Positions 45,545 to 60,500 of a DNA stretch of 64,000 nucleotides are shown piece by piece. The notes beneath the pieces are model-generated. The model searched no databases. It had not been told where the DNA came from and was given only the letters and a program-made list of their open reading frames with translations. The stretch comes from Klebsormidium nitens (taxonomy: Eukaryota > Streptophyta > Klebsormidiophyceae > Klebsormidiales > Klebsormidiaceae), in NCBI GenBank assembly GCA_000708835.1, contig DF237074.1:119849-183848 (forward strand), read 5' to 3'. Both the position numbers and the translations under genes were made by a program. Within the stretch, counting starts at the first letter, position 1, and the number at the start of each line of letters is the position of its first letter.

Positions 45545-48500
45545 ATGGCGGCGCCGGGCAGCAACGGCGACGTCGCTTTCATTGGACTGGGCGCCATGGG
45601 CAGCGGCATGGCGGCCCACCTGGTGAAACAAGGGTTTGCGGTCTGTGGCTTCGATGTGAGTTGTGATTGCTAATTGCAATGTGCATGCGATCAATGATTC
45701 AGCTCGTAAGCTTCCCCAGGGGCCATCAACTATGCAAGTTGGCGAGCTGCCGCATGGTTAAAGTAGACTCTGCTGTGACAATGTGTGCATTCTGAATATA
45801 GGCTACAGCCTGGCGCAGCGTTCGCTGATCATACCACCACTTATCGGTCTCGGCTCTTATTCCTTGTGCTGCTGGGCCAATGACTTGACCGCTTGTTTGG
45901 ACGCTGCAGGTGTACGGCCCTTCAATGGCCAAGTTGCAGGCGGCAGGGGGGAAAGCAGCCGCCAGCCCAGCAGAGGCTGCCCAAGGTATGACCCCCCTGT
46001 TATTAGCGGAGCCAGCGCTGATTGGAAAGTTTTCATGACTGATCTAGCCAGAGCTGATGGGAAACTCTTCTCACGGCCAGCGTCTGCCAATAAAAAAACA
46101 TTCGAACCCCATAACTATTTCACGTCATCCGGGGCAGACTTCCCACAGAGGCTTCAGCTGATTGCAAGCATCTCTGGCTACTGCGATGTCACGTTCTCCC
46201 TCTCTTTTCAAAGAGCTGGTTCAGCTCACGGCGGCTTGCCTTGACGAATGTGATTGACTGGGCTCCTCATATGAACTTAAGTGTCATTCTTAAGCCTTGG
46301 CCTTGTGATATGCCACCACTGATGGTGCTCTCACTGCATCTCCTCCTGCTCATGCTTACGCCCATGTCACAATAATCACTTATGCTGAGGCGGCTTTCAA
46401 CAATTATTCTATCCCACTAGCAACATCTTAAACCCCACTTCTCCTTTAGATGCGGCGCTCCTGGTGGTTATGGTCACAAACTCTGATCAAGCGGAGAGCG
46501 TCCTTTTTGGCGAAAAGGGGGCCGCTGCGGCGTTGGCAAAGGGCGCCACTGTGGTGCTGTGCTCCACAGTGCCCCCAGATTTTGTGCGGGGCCTGGAGAG
46601 AAAACTTGCAAGTGAGCCCAATCTGCCAAGAAACGTCTGCCCTTTCCTTGACGAGTATGCAATCAGACTTGGCCCTCTCAATCAACGCATTGGAGGACAT
46701 GAGCAGTATATGAACGTCAGCTCATTGACGGACGCTGAACATAGTTGACGGACGAGGTCAAAATCGTTGATCAGAACCTGAGGCCATTGGTTTATGCAGG
46801 CCTGGGCCTACTGCTGGTAGATGCGCCGGTTTCTGGCGGGGTGGTGCGCGCAGCCGCTGGGACGCTCACTGTAAGGCAAAGGGTACCAAGAACATTGATT
46901 GCCATCTCCTTGCTTTTTGTGCCTGCCACCGAATGTTTTGATTTGCCGTAGGTGACCTCGCTTTCTTTCAAGTATCGTCCAAGCAAGAGCAAAGCTCCGT
47001 ATAAACGTGTCTGGAGCGTATAAGGTGTCCCTTCCGAGCTGAGCGAGGCTGCATAATCTTCCTTGTTGTTACGTCCTTCAAACACACAAAAGGATAGAAG
47101 ACAACCTCCGCCCATCTACTGCTGCAGATCATGGCTGCGGGATCGCCTGAGGCGCTTCAAAACGCGGAGCAGGTTCTCAAGGGTGAGCGCTCTAAATAGG
47201 TTCCACTCCATTGCTCTTTCGCAATCTGCTCGTGTCAAAGTTTGTACTCTTGATCGAGCCTGACTGCCTTGCGGTCGAGCCCTGTGAAAGCCGCGTTTGA
47301 AAGTCAAATGTCCTAAGTTTTTTGGCTGGGGAATAGAGAATGTTCTCACTTGTTCTTGGAAGACCTCAATTGTCGCGGTTATTTGCCGAAACGAGGGATT
47401 GAGGAATGATCGTAGTAAGAGCAGTCAGCAAGTACGTGAAAATTGCCTATTCGAAAGATTGAGGCAGGATCGTAAGATAAGAGATAAGAGATAAGAGCAG
47501 TCAGCGAGTAGGTGAGATCACGTAGAAGCTACAAGGGACGATCGCAGTACCTCTGCCACTCATTGGGTGACGTCATACCTGCAGCTTTGAGCGAGAATCT
47601 GTACATCATCCCTGGGGGCGCTGGGAGCGGCAGGTGAGCCGTTCGCTTACCCGTCTTAGTTTCAACCTATACCCGCAAACGATTGAGGGACTCGAGTGTT
47701 GATAGGGATCCTCAAGTAGCATCCGTGCAGAAGCCTCGTGGAATCTGCTCGAATCTAGTTCTACATCGCAGGCTTAATGAGACAAGCAATTGACAACTCT
47801 AGAGGCGCAGTTCGTTGCGATGTTAAGGCCAATGACTATCTTGGCTTCGCCACACTTCTTTATCCGTCTTATGACGCAACCGAAGCGCAATTTGCCATAC
47901 TCTACGGACGCTGATTCTTCGTAACGAGCGGCAACAGACCTAAGCTCGGAATCGACGGGTCGCGTGCCTTCTTCTGCCTTTTCTCAGCAACGTCACAAAG
48001 CTCATACAAAAAGCTAGGTACGCACGCTCTGGAAAATATCTAGCGATCTTCTTTTATTTGCCGCAGCAACGTGAAGATGGTGAATCAGCTGTTGGCCGGG
48101 GTGCACATTGCGGCCGCGGCAGAAGCAATTGCGCTCGGTGCACGCGCGGGGCTCGACACGCGGCTGCTGTATGACATCATCAGCAAGGCCGCCGGCAACT
48201 CTTGGTGAGCTCCCGTTTTGTACCTTTCATTCGTTGGCAGCGATCGCTAGGACGTCCATCTTACTTGAACTCGATTATCAACGTCGAATCGGGGTGTGTC
48301 GAAAAATAAGACCGAAGGAAAAGTTGAGAGCTCAATATCTCCTCAAGCATGACGGCGGCCGTCGATCTGCAAGACACTCCATTGTTTTCGGATCCTCATT
48401 TTATTGGAATCTTGGATGCTACGATCTTCTCTGCGCAACGGCAGAGATATCTTTTGAAACCTCGTTCGGGCCTTAATTCGCACAGACATTGACAATTCGC

Positions 48501-51500
48501 ATGTGCGCCATTCCTCCGCTTTTCTACTCGCGTTCGCTTTTCCCGCGAACCCGGCCCAGGCACCACACTCTCTGACGCTTCCCCCGATGCTCATTCATTG
48601 TGTGAATGCTTTCAAGATTTCACTCTTCCGAAACCCTGAGTTCTCCCACTCTCTCCGACCAGGATGTTTGAGAACCGCGTGCCGCACATGCTGGAGCAGG
48701 ACTACGCGCCCAAGTCCGCGCTCGACATTTTCGTCAAGGACCTGGGCATCGTGCTGGGCGAGGCCAAGGGGCTCAAGTGGCCGCTGCCCCTCTCCGCCGC
48801 GGCGCACCAGCAATTTCTCGCAGGTAGGGCGAGCTGTTGCCTTTGAGTCTTAGAAGTAGGGTTTTTGCGTATGGGACGGCGGGTGGATAAATCCAACACT
48901 CGTGTTGGTACTGGTCCTTTCCTTAAAGTTCGAGGGAAGAAGCTCCGCAGATAGCTACGAGTAAGGATGAAGTGGTGACTCGTAAAGGGAGGGTCTGGGT
49001 TCCGAGAAGATATGAAGCGATGGTTTGTGAGAGACGGGGTTCTGCGATCCGCTGTTGGCAACACGGTCGCATTGTTAGAGCATTCCGGCACAGAGTGCTA
49101 CCAGTCTTTGGGCTGCGACCGGGACCCATATCTGGTCCGCCGTTTCAACCCTTCCAAAGAGCCTCCCAGTGGCGAACACCAGAACCCAGCCACCCGTATT
49201 GTAACCGGACCTTGAAAAGATCCAGCCATGGCGGTGGGTTCCTGATGGCAAGTGTCAAAAGCTTGAAGCTTTAAAACGCTGCTTGATGAGGGCGTTGGAT
49301 CTTGTATGCCCCACGTGGCAACGCGGCGACCTCAAGGCATGGGCTACAGCTTCAATGTCACCGACAAAAGTATGCCGTCATAGGACGGAAGGACCAAAAG
49401 TGCTGTGTACGGGCTTTTATGTCACCTTCCATGCCTTCTACAAAGGCACGTGGGCATTCTGGTGCAGGCTCTGCCGCGGGGCTTGGCCGAGAGGATGACG
49501 CAGGGGTAGTCAGGGTGAGCACGCTTCGTTAGCTGGACCCGTCGCTTAGAACCAGGACTGCTCGTGCAGTTGGGCTGCGCTCAAGCGCCACCTGGTGATC
49601 TGCGCCCTTGTTGACTCGTGAACGGTTGCGTCTGGAGAAATTTAGAGCATCTCTGCGCAAGAGAACGCACGTATTCTTCGCTTAATCACTAACATCTCTT
49701 TGTGAAGTATACATGGTTCAGTCAATGTCTTCGTCGGCCGGCGGATTTATTTGCAAGTTATCACCATCGTTTCAGTTCTTCAAGCTTTTATCTTTGAGAA
49801 GGGCGTCGTGGGAACCGTAACGGTGCGGCAACCAATCTGGTCCGTATGCCTATACACGAGTCACTGAACGCAGTACCACATTGTCGATACCACAGCAGAA
49901 TCTACTGCAGAGGGACCGCCACGGAACCACACGGTTATTTGCTTCCTTTAACCCAAACGCTTGTCGTTCCCCCAGGTCTTTGAGAAGCTATCCGGCGTTA
50001 GCGTGGCAGCCCCCAAGCCCCCCCGAGCGCCTCTCGCCCTCCCTCCCGCAGACCCAAACGCCCCCAAACCAGCGGTCGGGTTCATAGGCCTGGGCGCCAT
50101 GGGGGGTGGAATGGCCATCAACCTCGTCAAGACGGGCTTCCACGTCACCGGCTTCGATGTGAGTCCTGCTCGGTCCTCTCGCTTCGAGGATACTCTCACT
50201 TTTCAGATGCTCAGATGCGTTCTCTGCTTCACTTGTCATCGATTCCTGGAGGGTTGGAATACTGGTGGAATCAATCTTAAATGATACCGTTGAACAGTGG
50301 GGCCCCGGCATTCAACTTACCGCCTTGGTGGTCAATCCGCTCGCCTACTCTAATTTCCGTTGAGTAGTAGTCCCCGACGAAACGCTCCAGATGCGTGCTT
50401 ACGATAGTCGACTGTTATGACACAGGTTTACCCGCCTTCCGTGGAACGGCTGACGTCAGCCGGGGGTAGCGCCGGCAGCAGCCCTGCGGCAACCGCTAAG
50501 GGTGAGGCTCCTAGGCTGGTGCCATTCAGGCTTATCAGCGGCATCATTCGAAACTGCTGAAAACAGGGCCTCAAAGTATGGGCTGGTGTCAAGTCATCAG
50601 CCGAAGTCTGCTATTCGCCGGTTTTGCACACGATTGGACTGCCTGTTGCGCATTGTGAGGTTCTGGTGGTCTTTGCATCGCTTCGGGTGCAATCTTAAAT
50701 ACACACGGTCGTCGATCTGTTACGGGACCTTGTCCTTTTGCATCGAACATCTTTCTTCTTTTCACAGGCCAAGCCTGTGCTACCTTGTGTCTAAGCTAAC
50801 CGTGTCCATGTCGCTCTTAGCTTTGGAACCTTGCACTTCAACTCTCACACCGTTTTTTGAGGTCCACTTGTCTTTTTGAAATACTTGGGGCTCCCCTTAG
50901 ATCTTACCGTGTTCTTTCGCTCCAGTAACTTGAGAAGCCGAAAGCTCAACCAACAGACCTTAAGTAACTGAAAGCGCAACCAAAAGACCTTTAGTAATTG
51001 AAAACAACATCTGTTTTTCCGGACAGGCGCGGACGTTCTGGTGATCATGGTCACCAACTCGGACCAGGCGGAGGCGGTGCTTTTTGGAGAGGCGGGCGCC
51101 GTGCCGGGTAAGAATCTCGTTGTAAATTCAGGCTCTCGAGCCCCACACTCTACGGCCCACTATTCGTATACTTATGCGGGACCATTGGCGTGTTTCTCAA
51201 TGGTGACATGTTTGTTTGGAGCTTCGTGGCTGCATGATGATTGTGCACGGTTTCCTGAAAGGTACGACTCCTTGAGCTCGCGTTAAGGAAGTACCGGAGA
51301 GGCGGTAGACTATAGTGACCGTCTGGAATGGCAAAACATGCCAATCGAGCTGTTGAAAAAAGTTGCGCGTTTATGACCTGTCAACTCTCAGCGACCAGCG
51401 TTTTACAATCATTTATACATTGGGCTGTCCGGGAAAAGCGGCTTTCGGTTGCGAGGCAAAGAATTCAGCTCAGTGATTCCCGCTGATAATCGGGCGTCTG

Positions 51501-54500
51501 AAACCTGGTTAACTTTGTGCAGCCTTGTCGGATGGAGCGACGGTCGTGCTGTGCTCGACTGTACCCCCAGACTACGTGCGCAGCCTCACATCAAGGCTCG
51601 AAGGTGAGACGCCCTTCGTTCCCCTTTTTCCTTCGCTCGACACGTCTCCTTTTAACCATTTCGGACGGTCACGTCGCACTCCTGCGAGAGTCATGACGTC
51701 ATATGCAGGTGACGTTTGCAAACGGGACGGTTTCTCCCCCGTGCAGCGAAGGACGTGGGCTATTCGAATCTATTTTTCTAGAAGTGCGGTGCTGCGAGTC
51801 CGCAGATTTCATGACGTCACATGGCTTGCAGGTGACGTCATGAAAAGCGGGCGAGTCCTTCCGTGCAGGCGAAGGGCGCGGGCTGCGCCTGGTGGACGCC
51901 CCGGTATCGGGCGGCGTTGCAAAGGCGGCGGACGGCACGCTGACGGTGAGCCGCTCCCTGCTTTTGGTCTTCCAGCTTGTAGAATCTTCGATCTTCGACC
52001 TTCTGTTTTAGAGCTGGAGAAAGTTTTTGATCTTGCCTGCTCATCATTGCGTTGACGAATGTACCCTTAGGGGGTACGGGGTGCACCAAGATCAATACTC
52101 GGTACGAAGTGCAAGTTTCTTCTGAGTTGGGTTGTAGTGATCCGGCAGACTGTACTGCGCAGCAGCCTAGCAGTCAGCAACGGGACCAGAAGCTCGCCAA
52201 GATCATCTGAAAGCGGGTTTGAGGTCCATACGGACCTAGTCCAAGGAGCGTGCAAAGTCGCCGGAAAACAACGCGGGCACTCAGCAGAAGCGTTGCACGC
52301 CATCTGGTCTCTGACTGACCGTCGAAAGCGCCCGTCTGCTGCAGATAATGGCCGCTGGCTCCGACGACGCCCTCGCAGGCGCCGCTTCCGTGCTGCGAGG
52401 TGGGGTCTGCGATGACCTTCGCTGGGTCAGAGCCGCGTGCCTCAATGGCTTTGTTGCACTCAGCAGACGAGCACACATAGGCGGACGATGCCGTATGAAT
52501 CGGCTACTCTTTTCACTTTGCTTTCCAAGAGTAAGAGTAAATTTCATTGGAGTGCGCTCAAGCTATGACCTCTTTAGAGATTTGTCGACGCTATACCGCG
52601 AAACGAATAGCAGCGCTTTTCGGTGGCATTGCTGCCTGCTTCTCCCCGAGTCCCGTCTACGGTAAGAATCTCAGCGGGTTGGAGAGAGTCTCTTTCCGAG
52701 TATCGCGATTAGTACCCGTTGAATTCCAACGCGGGTTGCTTGTGCAGCCATGAGCGAGAACCTGTACGTCATCCCCGGTGGGGCGGGAGCCGGCAGGTAA
52801 GGCCTCTCGTTCTGGCTCCCTCTTACGGGATATCTAGACAGCCCACTCAGAGAGCATCGAAGCAGAGAAATGAAGCGTGGAGCCCCGGACGCTCTTCTCC
52901 TGCTGCCATTTCTAGAAACATTCATTGCGAGCTCTAAAATCATAAAAGCCTAAAGCCAAATTGAAACCCGGTCCGCCAATGCAGCAGTACATCCCTCTTC
53001 AGTGCTGACCATCCGTTGCGTGCGCCATAGCCTCATCCTTATCGACTCAGAGCTCAGTCGAAAAAGCTGACGTGAGCGGACACATCAGCAGCTTTTACGG
53101 GAAGGCAGAGTCTCGAGCCTAGTGCGCGACTCGCCTGAGCTTCGTCTACCTTTGCTCGCACTAACATGCGAAGAGCTCAATCAGCTCTGCAAAGTTTATT
53201 GCCTTGCATCCGCGTCGCCGCTGGATCTCACGAAAATGTAGAAGACGCAAACGTTCTTGCCGGGTCGCAAGCCAGAAACCTCTTCTCTAACTCACACGCG
53301 TCTTCACTAAACCAGCGGTTCTCTTTTCCGCTGCAGCAACGTGAAGATGGTGAACCAGCTGTTGGCGGGCGTGCACATCGCGGCCGCGGCCGAGGCGGTC
53401 GCGCTCGGCGCGCGAGCGGGGCTTGACACGCGGCTGCTGTATGACATCATCAGCAAGGCCGCCGGCAGCTCCTGGTGAGCGCCGTGGCTCTTGCCGCTGA
53501 CGTCATGCTGGTGGTCTTCGTGGGGATGCAAGAACGCTCTCTTGGTTTTCTTGACAAGAGGGAATCTCGGTAGAGAACTCGGAGAGCAGCCGAGTTAGAG
53601 CCCCGGGGAGACTGGGAGGCGAGCCTTCGATGATCTGTTTTCTACATTTCGTACTCATTGCGTATCATGTTACCGTAGAAGCAATCAGCGAGCCCGATTG
53701 CCGCTCACTGAGGTCATGCGTGCTTTCGGATCATCTCTTGCTTCCGGATGCCAAAGGTTCTCGACTCACCTTTCGCAGGATGTTCGTGAACCGCGTGCCC
53801 CACATGCTGGACAACGACTACACGCCCAAGTCCGCGCTCGACATCTTCGTCAAGGACCTCGTGAGTGCGACACGTGTTGCTCCCTCCGCTCCTGAAAGAT
53901 GGCATCGTACCGCGTGGCTCCGCGGCGGCCCCTTCGCAGATAATCTGGTCCTTGTGTCTCCAAGAATCGAAGCACGTGGTACCGGATCTAGCGATCCGAA
54001 ATGCGGGCATACGGGCCACGTGGTCGCCGAGGCGTTACGGGTCACACGACGCCCCCTTAAAGCGATTGGCGTGGTCCCCAGACGCGCTGCTTTGAATCTA
54101 TATTAGTTCTTGAAATCAGCTTTCTTCAACTCTCTTTCTTTGCTTTCCCTTTTCCACGAAAGAGGAGGAACTTGCGTCCCGCACTGCCTTGAGAAGGACA
54201 GAGATCATCACGGGCCCATTTTTGAAAATCTTGCCGGATCCTTTCCACAAAGGCGCATTCAACCGTTGGGATTGCACCTGTTTGCACCTCTATCAGTTCG
54301 AAGCCCGAAGCTTATAACCCTTGCCAAAGCTTGCTCATCGTTGCAGGGCATCGTTTTGGGCGAGGCCAAGAGCCTCAAGTTTCCGCTGCCGCTGGCTGCC
54401 CAAGCCCACCAGCTGTTCCTCCTCGGTAAGCCTGTCTAGAGTTCCCAGCTGTTTCTTTGACCTTGTATCTCTGAGGAGCCTTCATTTTTTTGACCCCCCA

Positions 54501-57500
54501 TTAGCAGTGGTCATTCATATTTAAGGAACTCTCGCCGTTACGTTTGCGCTCGGCTTCGAATGTACTTGTCTGCTTCTGAGGTGCCTTCCCTGTCAGAGCC
54601 ATGCTGCTATCGAGTGCACATATTGGAGATCGCAACAAGTTTGCCGTCACTTTGCCGGGCCACGCACGCTTTCGACTTTCCAAACGATTTATACGCCTGC
54701 CAAAATACCAGAGTGCGCCTGAGGACACCTCTAGTACGCGGCTGAAACTCCTCGGCTGTGTGGCTTGCGGTGTTGGCCCTACATGTGGTTTCAAGGTCGT
54801 AAGGCTTCGGTATAGCAGGCCCGCCCGGCGGCAGGTGACACGTGGCTCTTTCCCGTTGGCTGCAGGCTCTGCTGCTGGCTTCGGACGGGAAGACGATGCT
54901 GCTGTTGTCAAGGTACGTCATCGCCGGACATGTGGTTGAGCTGGGTCTGAACTCAGCAGCTTCGGCTGTAAGAAGTGTATAGCGAGCATCAAGTGTAGGT
55001 CTTCTGACCTTCCCATGTATAGTGTGTGGTCTTCTAATCTTCTCCGCATTGACCGGGGCCTCCAGGATGAAGCTTCTTGTGCATGCTTCCGCCCAGTCCT
55101 TGTACAAAGACGACCCGTGCAACATCCAGCGGCCAACAAGCATTCGTCATGGCCGTCAGAAGAACCACTGTCGTGTTCTGCTCCAAGTCACGGAGTGTAA
55201 GGCTTGGCCGCTTTTTTCTACTGTACAGGTCTACGAGAAGCTCGCCGGCGTTTCAGCCGCGGCTCCCCTCCCATTAAACCCCTCAAACCTCGCCGCCGCT
55301 CCGTCTTCTTCCCCCTCGTCAACGCCGACTCTTTCCCTCCAAGCCACGCTCGCCGCGCTGCCTCCGGAATGGCCGGAGGACCCCCTTCCGGAAATCCAGG
55401 AAGCGGTCGGGGCCAAGAACCGGGCACGGCCAGTCATGGTGGTGTTAGACGACGACCCGACCGGGACGCAGACCGTGCACGGGGTGGCAGTGCTGACGGA
55501 GTGGAGCGTGGAGAGTCTGACGGCGGAGCTGGCGGGCCGGCCGCCGTGTCTATTCGTGCTCACGAACTCACGGGCGTTGCATACCGATGAGGTGAGTGCT
55601 TTTTGGAGGCTTGCAACGTCTTGAGTGTTGGACTTTTCGGTTTTTAGGGCGAAGCTTCGTTTGGATGAAGCAGGGTTGGGGCTCTGTATCCGTCGGCACC
55701 AGAATCTTTTCAACGGATGGACAATAGCTTGTTTTTTCAACGGAAGGACAACAGCTTGTTTTGGCAGGGCAGAACGGAAGGGGCCAGGTCATTCTCTCAG
55801 TTTCGAGGCCAGCCGATACAACTTCTTTCGCTTGCCAATCCTCAAAAGGTCAGCAATTGGGCACTTTCCTCTTCCAATCACCCAAGAGGAGCTTCAAGAT
55901 AAACTCATTCTTTTGCGCTTCTGGCAAACGCGATTCAACGCTTCCTTCGCCCTTCCTCAGGCCGCGGCGCTGACCAGCGAGATCTGCCGCAACCTGGTCG
56001 CGGCTGCCGACGCGGCAGGGCACCTGCCTTTCACGGTGGTGCTACGTGGCGACTCCACGCTGCGCGGGCACTTCCCGCAGGAGCCCGAGGCGGCCGCCGC
56101 CGTGCTCGGAGAGACGGACGCGTGGCTGCTCGCGCCGTTCTTCCTGCAGGGGGGCCGGTACACCATCGGCGACGTGCACTACGTGGCGGACGGGGATAGG
56201 TGAGGGGCATGTTTTTATAAATGTTGTTGTTTCGGGGGAGGGGGTTTAGGATTTGGGGCGATGGACGTGTGGCTGCTCGCGCCGTTCTTCCCGCGGGGGG
56301 GGCATTACTTGATCGGCGACGTGCACTACTTGGCGGATGGGGACAGGTACAGAACAATCTCTCGTTTGCTCTTTGTACCATTCTCTTTTTTCCAAACGAA
56401 TGTCGCTCATGACGCGACTCAGTGTGGCTGCTCGTTTCTCTTTTATGCTAAAAGGGGAGGGTGGTACGCTCATTCATAGATTATCGGTGACCTAGATTGT
56501 AAGAAGGCCCGCTAACAGGAAAGGATGTCTGGTTGAGTTGGCTCTGCTTTTGCGGTTCCTCCAGCAACACATTTGTAACATACAGCTGGGGTCTTCCAAG
56601 GCAGTCGGGATCCGGAAATGGGGAGCACTGCAAAGATAAAGTCATGATGCTGTCCATCAATATGGTCAGATGCTGACTGTTGCGCCTTTCAGGATAAAGG
56701 CACTTTCTAATAAAGTGCTCGCTCGCATTCAGGAGCTGTCCCTAATCGGTGGTTTGCTCGTAATGTATTGGATACTGTGCTTTCGTAGACAACCATGGTT
56801 GCAAACGCGGTAATTCAAGTGGGCGCTTCGCGCTCTTATAAACTAACTTTGCTTCCTGCGTTCCAGGCTGGTCCCGGCGGGGGAGACCGAATTTGCCAAG
56901 GACGCCGCGTTTGGGTACCGATCTTCCAATTTGAAGGAGTGGGTGGAGGAGAAGACCGGGGGACGGATGACGATAGCCAATGTGGCATCCGTCTCACTCG
57001 AGACAATACGGCAGGGAGGGCCAGAGGCGGTGGCCAAAGAGCTCTTGAGTCTGAAGAAGGTAGGTTCGGGGGCAATTGGTTGCTTCTTTTGAAAAATTGG
57101 TTCAAGAAATCCTTGCGAGGGCAGTGTGAAAATTTCGTCGGCATGAGCTAGAGCATCGCGAACAACTTACCGGGGTCACACATTTCAGCTTGGCCCTTTT
57201 CTAAAAGCCTTTGTAACATGACCTCCTCCTGTCTGCAATCTAGTCAGCATCTAGTGCTCCGAATATTAAGACATTGGATGCAAGAGCCGGTGTTGAATCC
57301 AGACGGTCACCTACGAGGCGCACTGCGCATGGTCAACGCGCGTCGCTGCGGTGGCGTTGCCTTCATCCACATGACCATGCGCCATTTTTTCTACTCACCT
57401 GCTACCCCTTGGAAAAGTTGCTTCATTGTGAGGAATCTGCCCTCCCTCAGGGCGCTGTGTGCGTGGTTAACGCCGCGTCCGAGCGCGACATGCGCGTCTT

Positions 57501-60500
57501 CGCGGCCGGGATGCTCCGCGCCGAGGCCGCCGGGCGCCGTTTCCTCTGCCGGACGGCCGCCGCGTTCGTGTCCGCATCCGCGGGGATCGAGCCGCGGCCG
57601 CCGCTCGGCCCCGCCGATCTGAAAGTGACCAGAAAGTCGTGCCGGGGGCATGGGGGCCTGATTGTGGTCGGGTCGTACGTGCCCAAAACGACTGCGCAAG
57701 TTGAGGAGCTGCTGCGGCTGCGGGGAAACGAGCTGGAGCAGCTGACGGTGAGTGAGGGGGGGGGGATGGAAATGATTCTTTTGCTCGCGTGCTGAGAGCG
57801 CCGTTTTTCGTGCACTACTTGGACATAGGCTGTCTGCGAACGTCAACGAGGAAGCTCCGTTTGCCAAGGATGGAAAGAGCTTTGGAATGACCACGGGAAG
57901 TGGTTCCCGGTTCCGCTTGGGAGCGCTCTTGTCGAACAGCGCTCTACTGAATGCACTAGCAGCCTGCCAACGTTGGAACGGGACACCGTAAACGTTCTGG
58001 ACCGTCCACGTGTCCAGGTGTCCGTTGCGGCGGTTGCGTCCGACGACGCCGCCGTCCGAGAAGAGGAGATTGCACGCACCGTGCGGCGCACGGAGGCGGC
58101 CCTGCGCAGCGGCCGGGACACGCTTATCATGACGAGCCGCAAGTTGGTGACCGGCACGAGTGAGTGGCCGGAAGAGCGGTGTCATGCTTACGTCGGTATC
58201 AATGGTCGATGCGGTGGAGTTCTGTAGGGCCGGCAGACCTAGTAGATCCTGCTGCGTCTTTCTTGTGGTCCAGATTGTCAAGGTATCTCTGGAGTCAGAG
58301 TCCCGATTCAGATTTGGTATGGTCATCAAGATCCCCAGGGTCACTATACGGGCCGACGGGCCGGCTATATCTCCAGGCAAGCGTTTGAGGTGTCCTGAGT
58401 TCTGCGTTCCGGTTGTCTGTGGACCCCTTTATTGGTTTTTATTGCGGCTTTCCACGAACAGCAGTGCTTTGCATCCCTTTCCAGGATTCGAAAGGAATGG
58501 CGCTTCGGTGGCGAAGCGCAAAGCACCTCTCATACGGGCCGTCAGATCCGTTGAAAGACAGGACACTGCTTCCTGAAGGCATGTCAACGTATTGATTCTT
58601 CCCTCGACTCAAAAGTCCGAGCCCGACTGTTCCTTGACGCTGCATCCCCTCGTGTGGTCCGCAGATGCGGCGTCGAGCCTCGCAATCGGCGGCCGCGTCA
58701 GTTCGGCGGTGGTCGAGATCGTGCGGCGGATCCAAGTCGAGCCGCGCTATCTTCTGGCGAAGGTAACGCCCCCGCACAGCTTTGAAAGAACAGCTTTCTG
58801 CTCTTCGGAGGGGTTCACATTTTGTGTTCGGACCGCGTAAGCTAGTCAGTCTCCTTTACGTTGCGCTACTTACGGCCAGCAGCCGAAAAGAAGATGAAAT
58901 GAGTGTCTTCTGGAGGTTTGGAAGAGATGTGTGTCTCCTGCTTCTGGCTCCTTCGTGGCATGATTGGTTCGCCCCATCTTTAAGTCGCTAGGCGATTCAT
59001 AAGATGGTAATCTCTACATCTGGAAAAGAGAGCCTGTCGCTGTCAGTTGTACTGGTTGAAACGACGTGCCGCGTCAAAGCAGTAGACCATTCAAGAGAGC
59101 GACTGGACCGTCCCCTTTCGCACGTTCCCGCTGCGAAACTGTCTCAAAGATTTCATTACTTTTCTGTCAGGGCGGCATCACTTCCTCCGACCTGGCCGTA
59201 AAAGCGATGGGCGCCACGCGGGCGGAGGTCGCCGGGCAGGCCCTCCCGGGCGTGCCCCTCTGGCGGCTGGGGCCCGGGAGTCGGTACCCCGGGGTGCCTT
59301 ACATCGTCTTCCCGGGTGAGCAACCCCGAGATCTTTCAACCTGACAACCCCGAAACCCTGAAGCCGACATTTCGAAAGGGCGTCGAAGGAGTCAACTTCG
59401 GGAGTGCTACACCTGCAGTAGGGTCTGACTCGCCCCTTCTCAATCGTTCCTCTTACAACGTTGGCAACGTCGGCGGGAAGGGCTCCATTGATCGGGTCGT
59501 AACCACGTGCATGGGCTCCGCCCCCGACCCCCGACCACTTCCAGCTTGCTATGAGAGGCCTGCCAATCCCATAACCCTAATCCCGTAGAATGGCAAAACT
59601 CTAAAACCCCGGTCTCCTCTTTCAGGCAACGTCGGCGGAAAGGACGCCATCGCACAGGTGGTGGCCACGTGGGCTCTGCCCCCCGCCCCGACCACCTCCG
59701 GCCTGCTGGAGAGCGCCCGGGAGGGCGGGTATGCGGTCGGGGCGTTTAATGTGTACAACCTGGAAGGCGTCGCGGCGGTGGTGGCAGCGGCAGAGGCTCT
59801 CCAGAGCCCGGCGATATTGCAGGTGAGGCGTGGGAGGAAAAGCGTTTTGGGTCTGATTAGAGTCTGCTGAGCTCGGGGCTGAGAGTCGCAGTCCTTGGAC
59901 GAGGGGGAGTTGAGGCTGTGGTTCCTGAGTGAGTCGGCACAGGGCGGGTTAAGTTGCGGGGTTAACCAGGGGGTGGAAGCATTTGGTCGTCAGGATTCCT
60001 TTTTGGGTCTTCTTAGAAACAGTCGATCTGCTTGAAAGCCCACAGCGTTCAGCGAGGAAATGAACGAATTTGTCGCCCGAGCTTGCAGTAACTCGACTCG
60101 TCTCGTCGGCTTGCCAGTCTTGGGCACAGCCTTTCAAAGACCCAAGCGCGCGGATGAGGAGAGGTCCTGTGTTCGTGACACATGGGTTGGAACGTTGATT
60201 CTGTGGGTCCAATTTCGACAACTTCCGCTGTCTGGCCTCCGATCCGAATACAACGTTCATTTTTCACAGACTTCACCCATCCGCTGATCTTCTTGACAAT
60301 GACCTCTACACAAAGAGCCAGCGGCCAACATAAGTTCCCCGGCTTCGTTCCGTTCCATTTGTATTCCTGTGACTCCTCAAATGCCCCAACGCTTCTTCCT
60401 CCTCCTCAGATCCACCCCGGTTCCTTGGACCACGGCGGGCGGCCCCTCGTTGCGTGCTGCCTGGCGGCCGCCCGGGATGCGGCAGTGCCGATCACGGTGC

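Noticed and set aside
58590-58664. TTCCTTGAC, a U12-like branch motif, before exon 26 of the fusion gene
   Set aside because: The donor of that intron is a canonical GTGAGT and the motif lies more than 25 nt from the AG, so the intron is U2-type.
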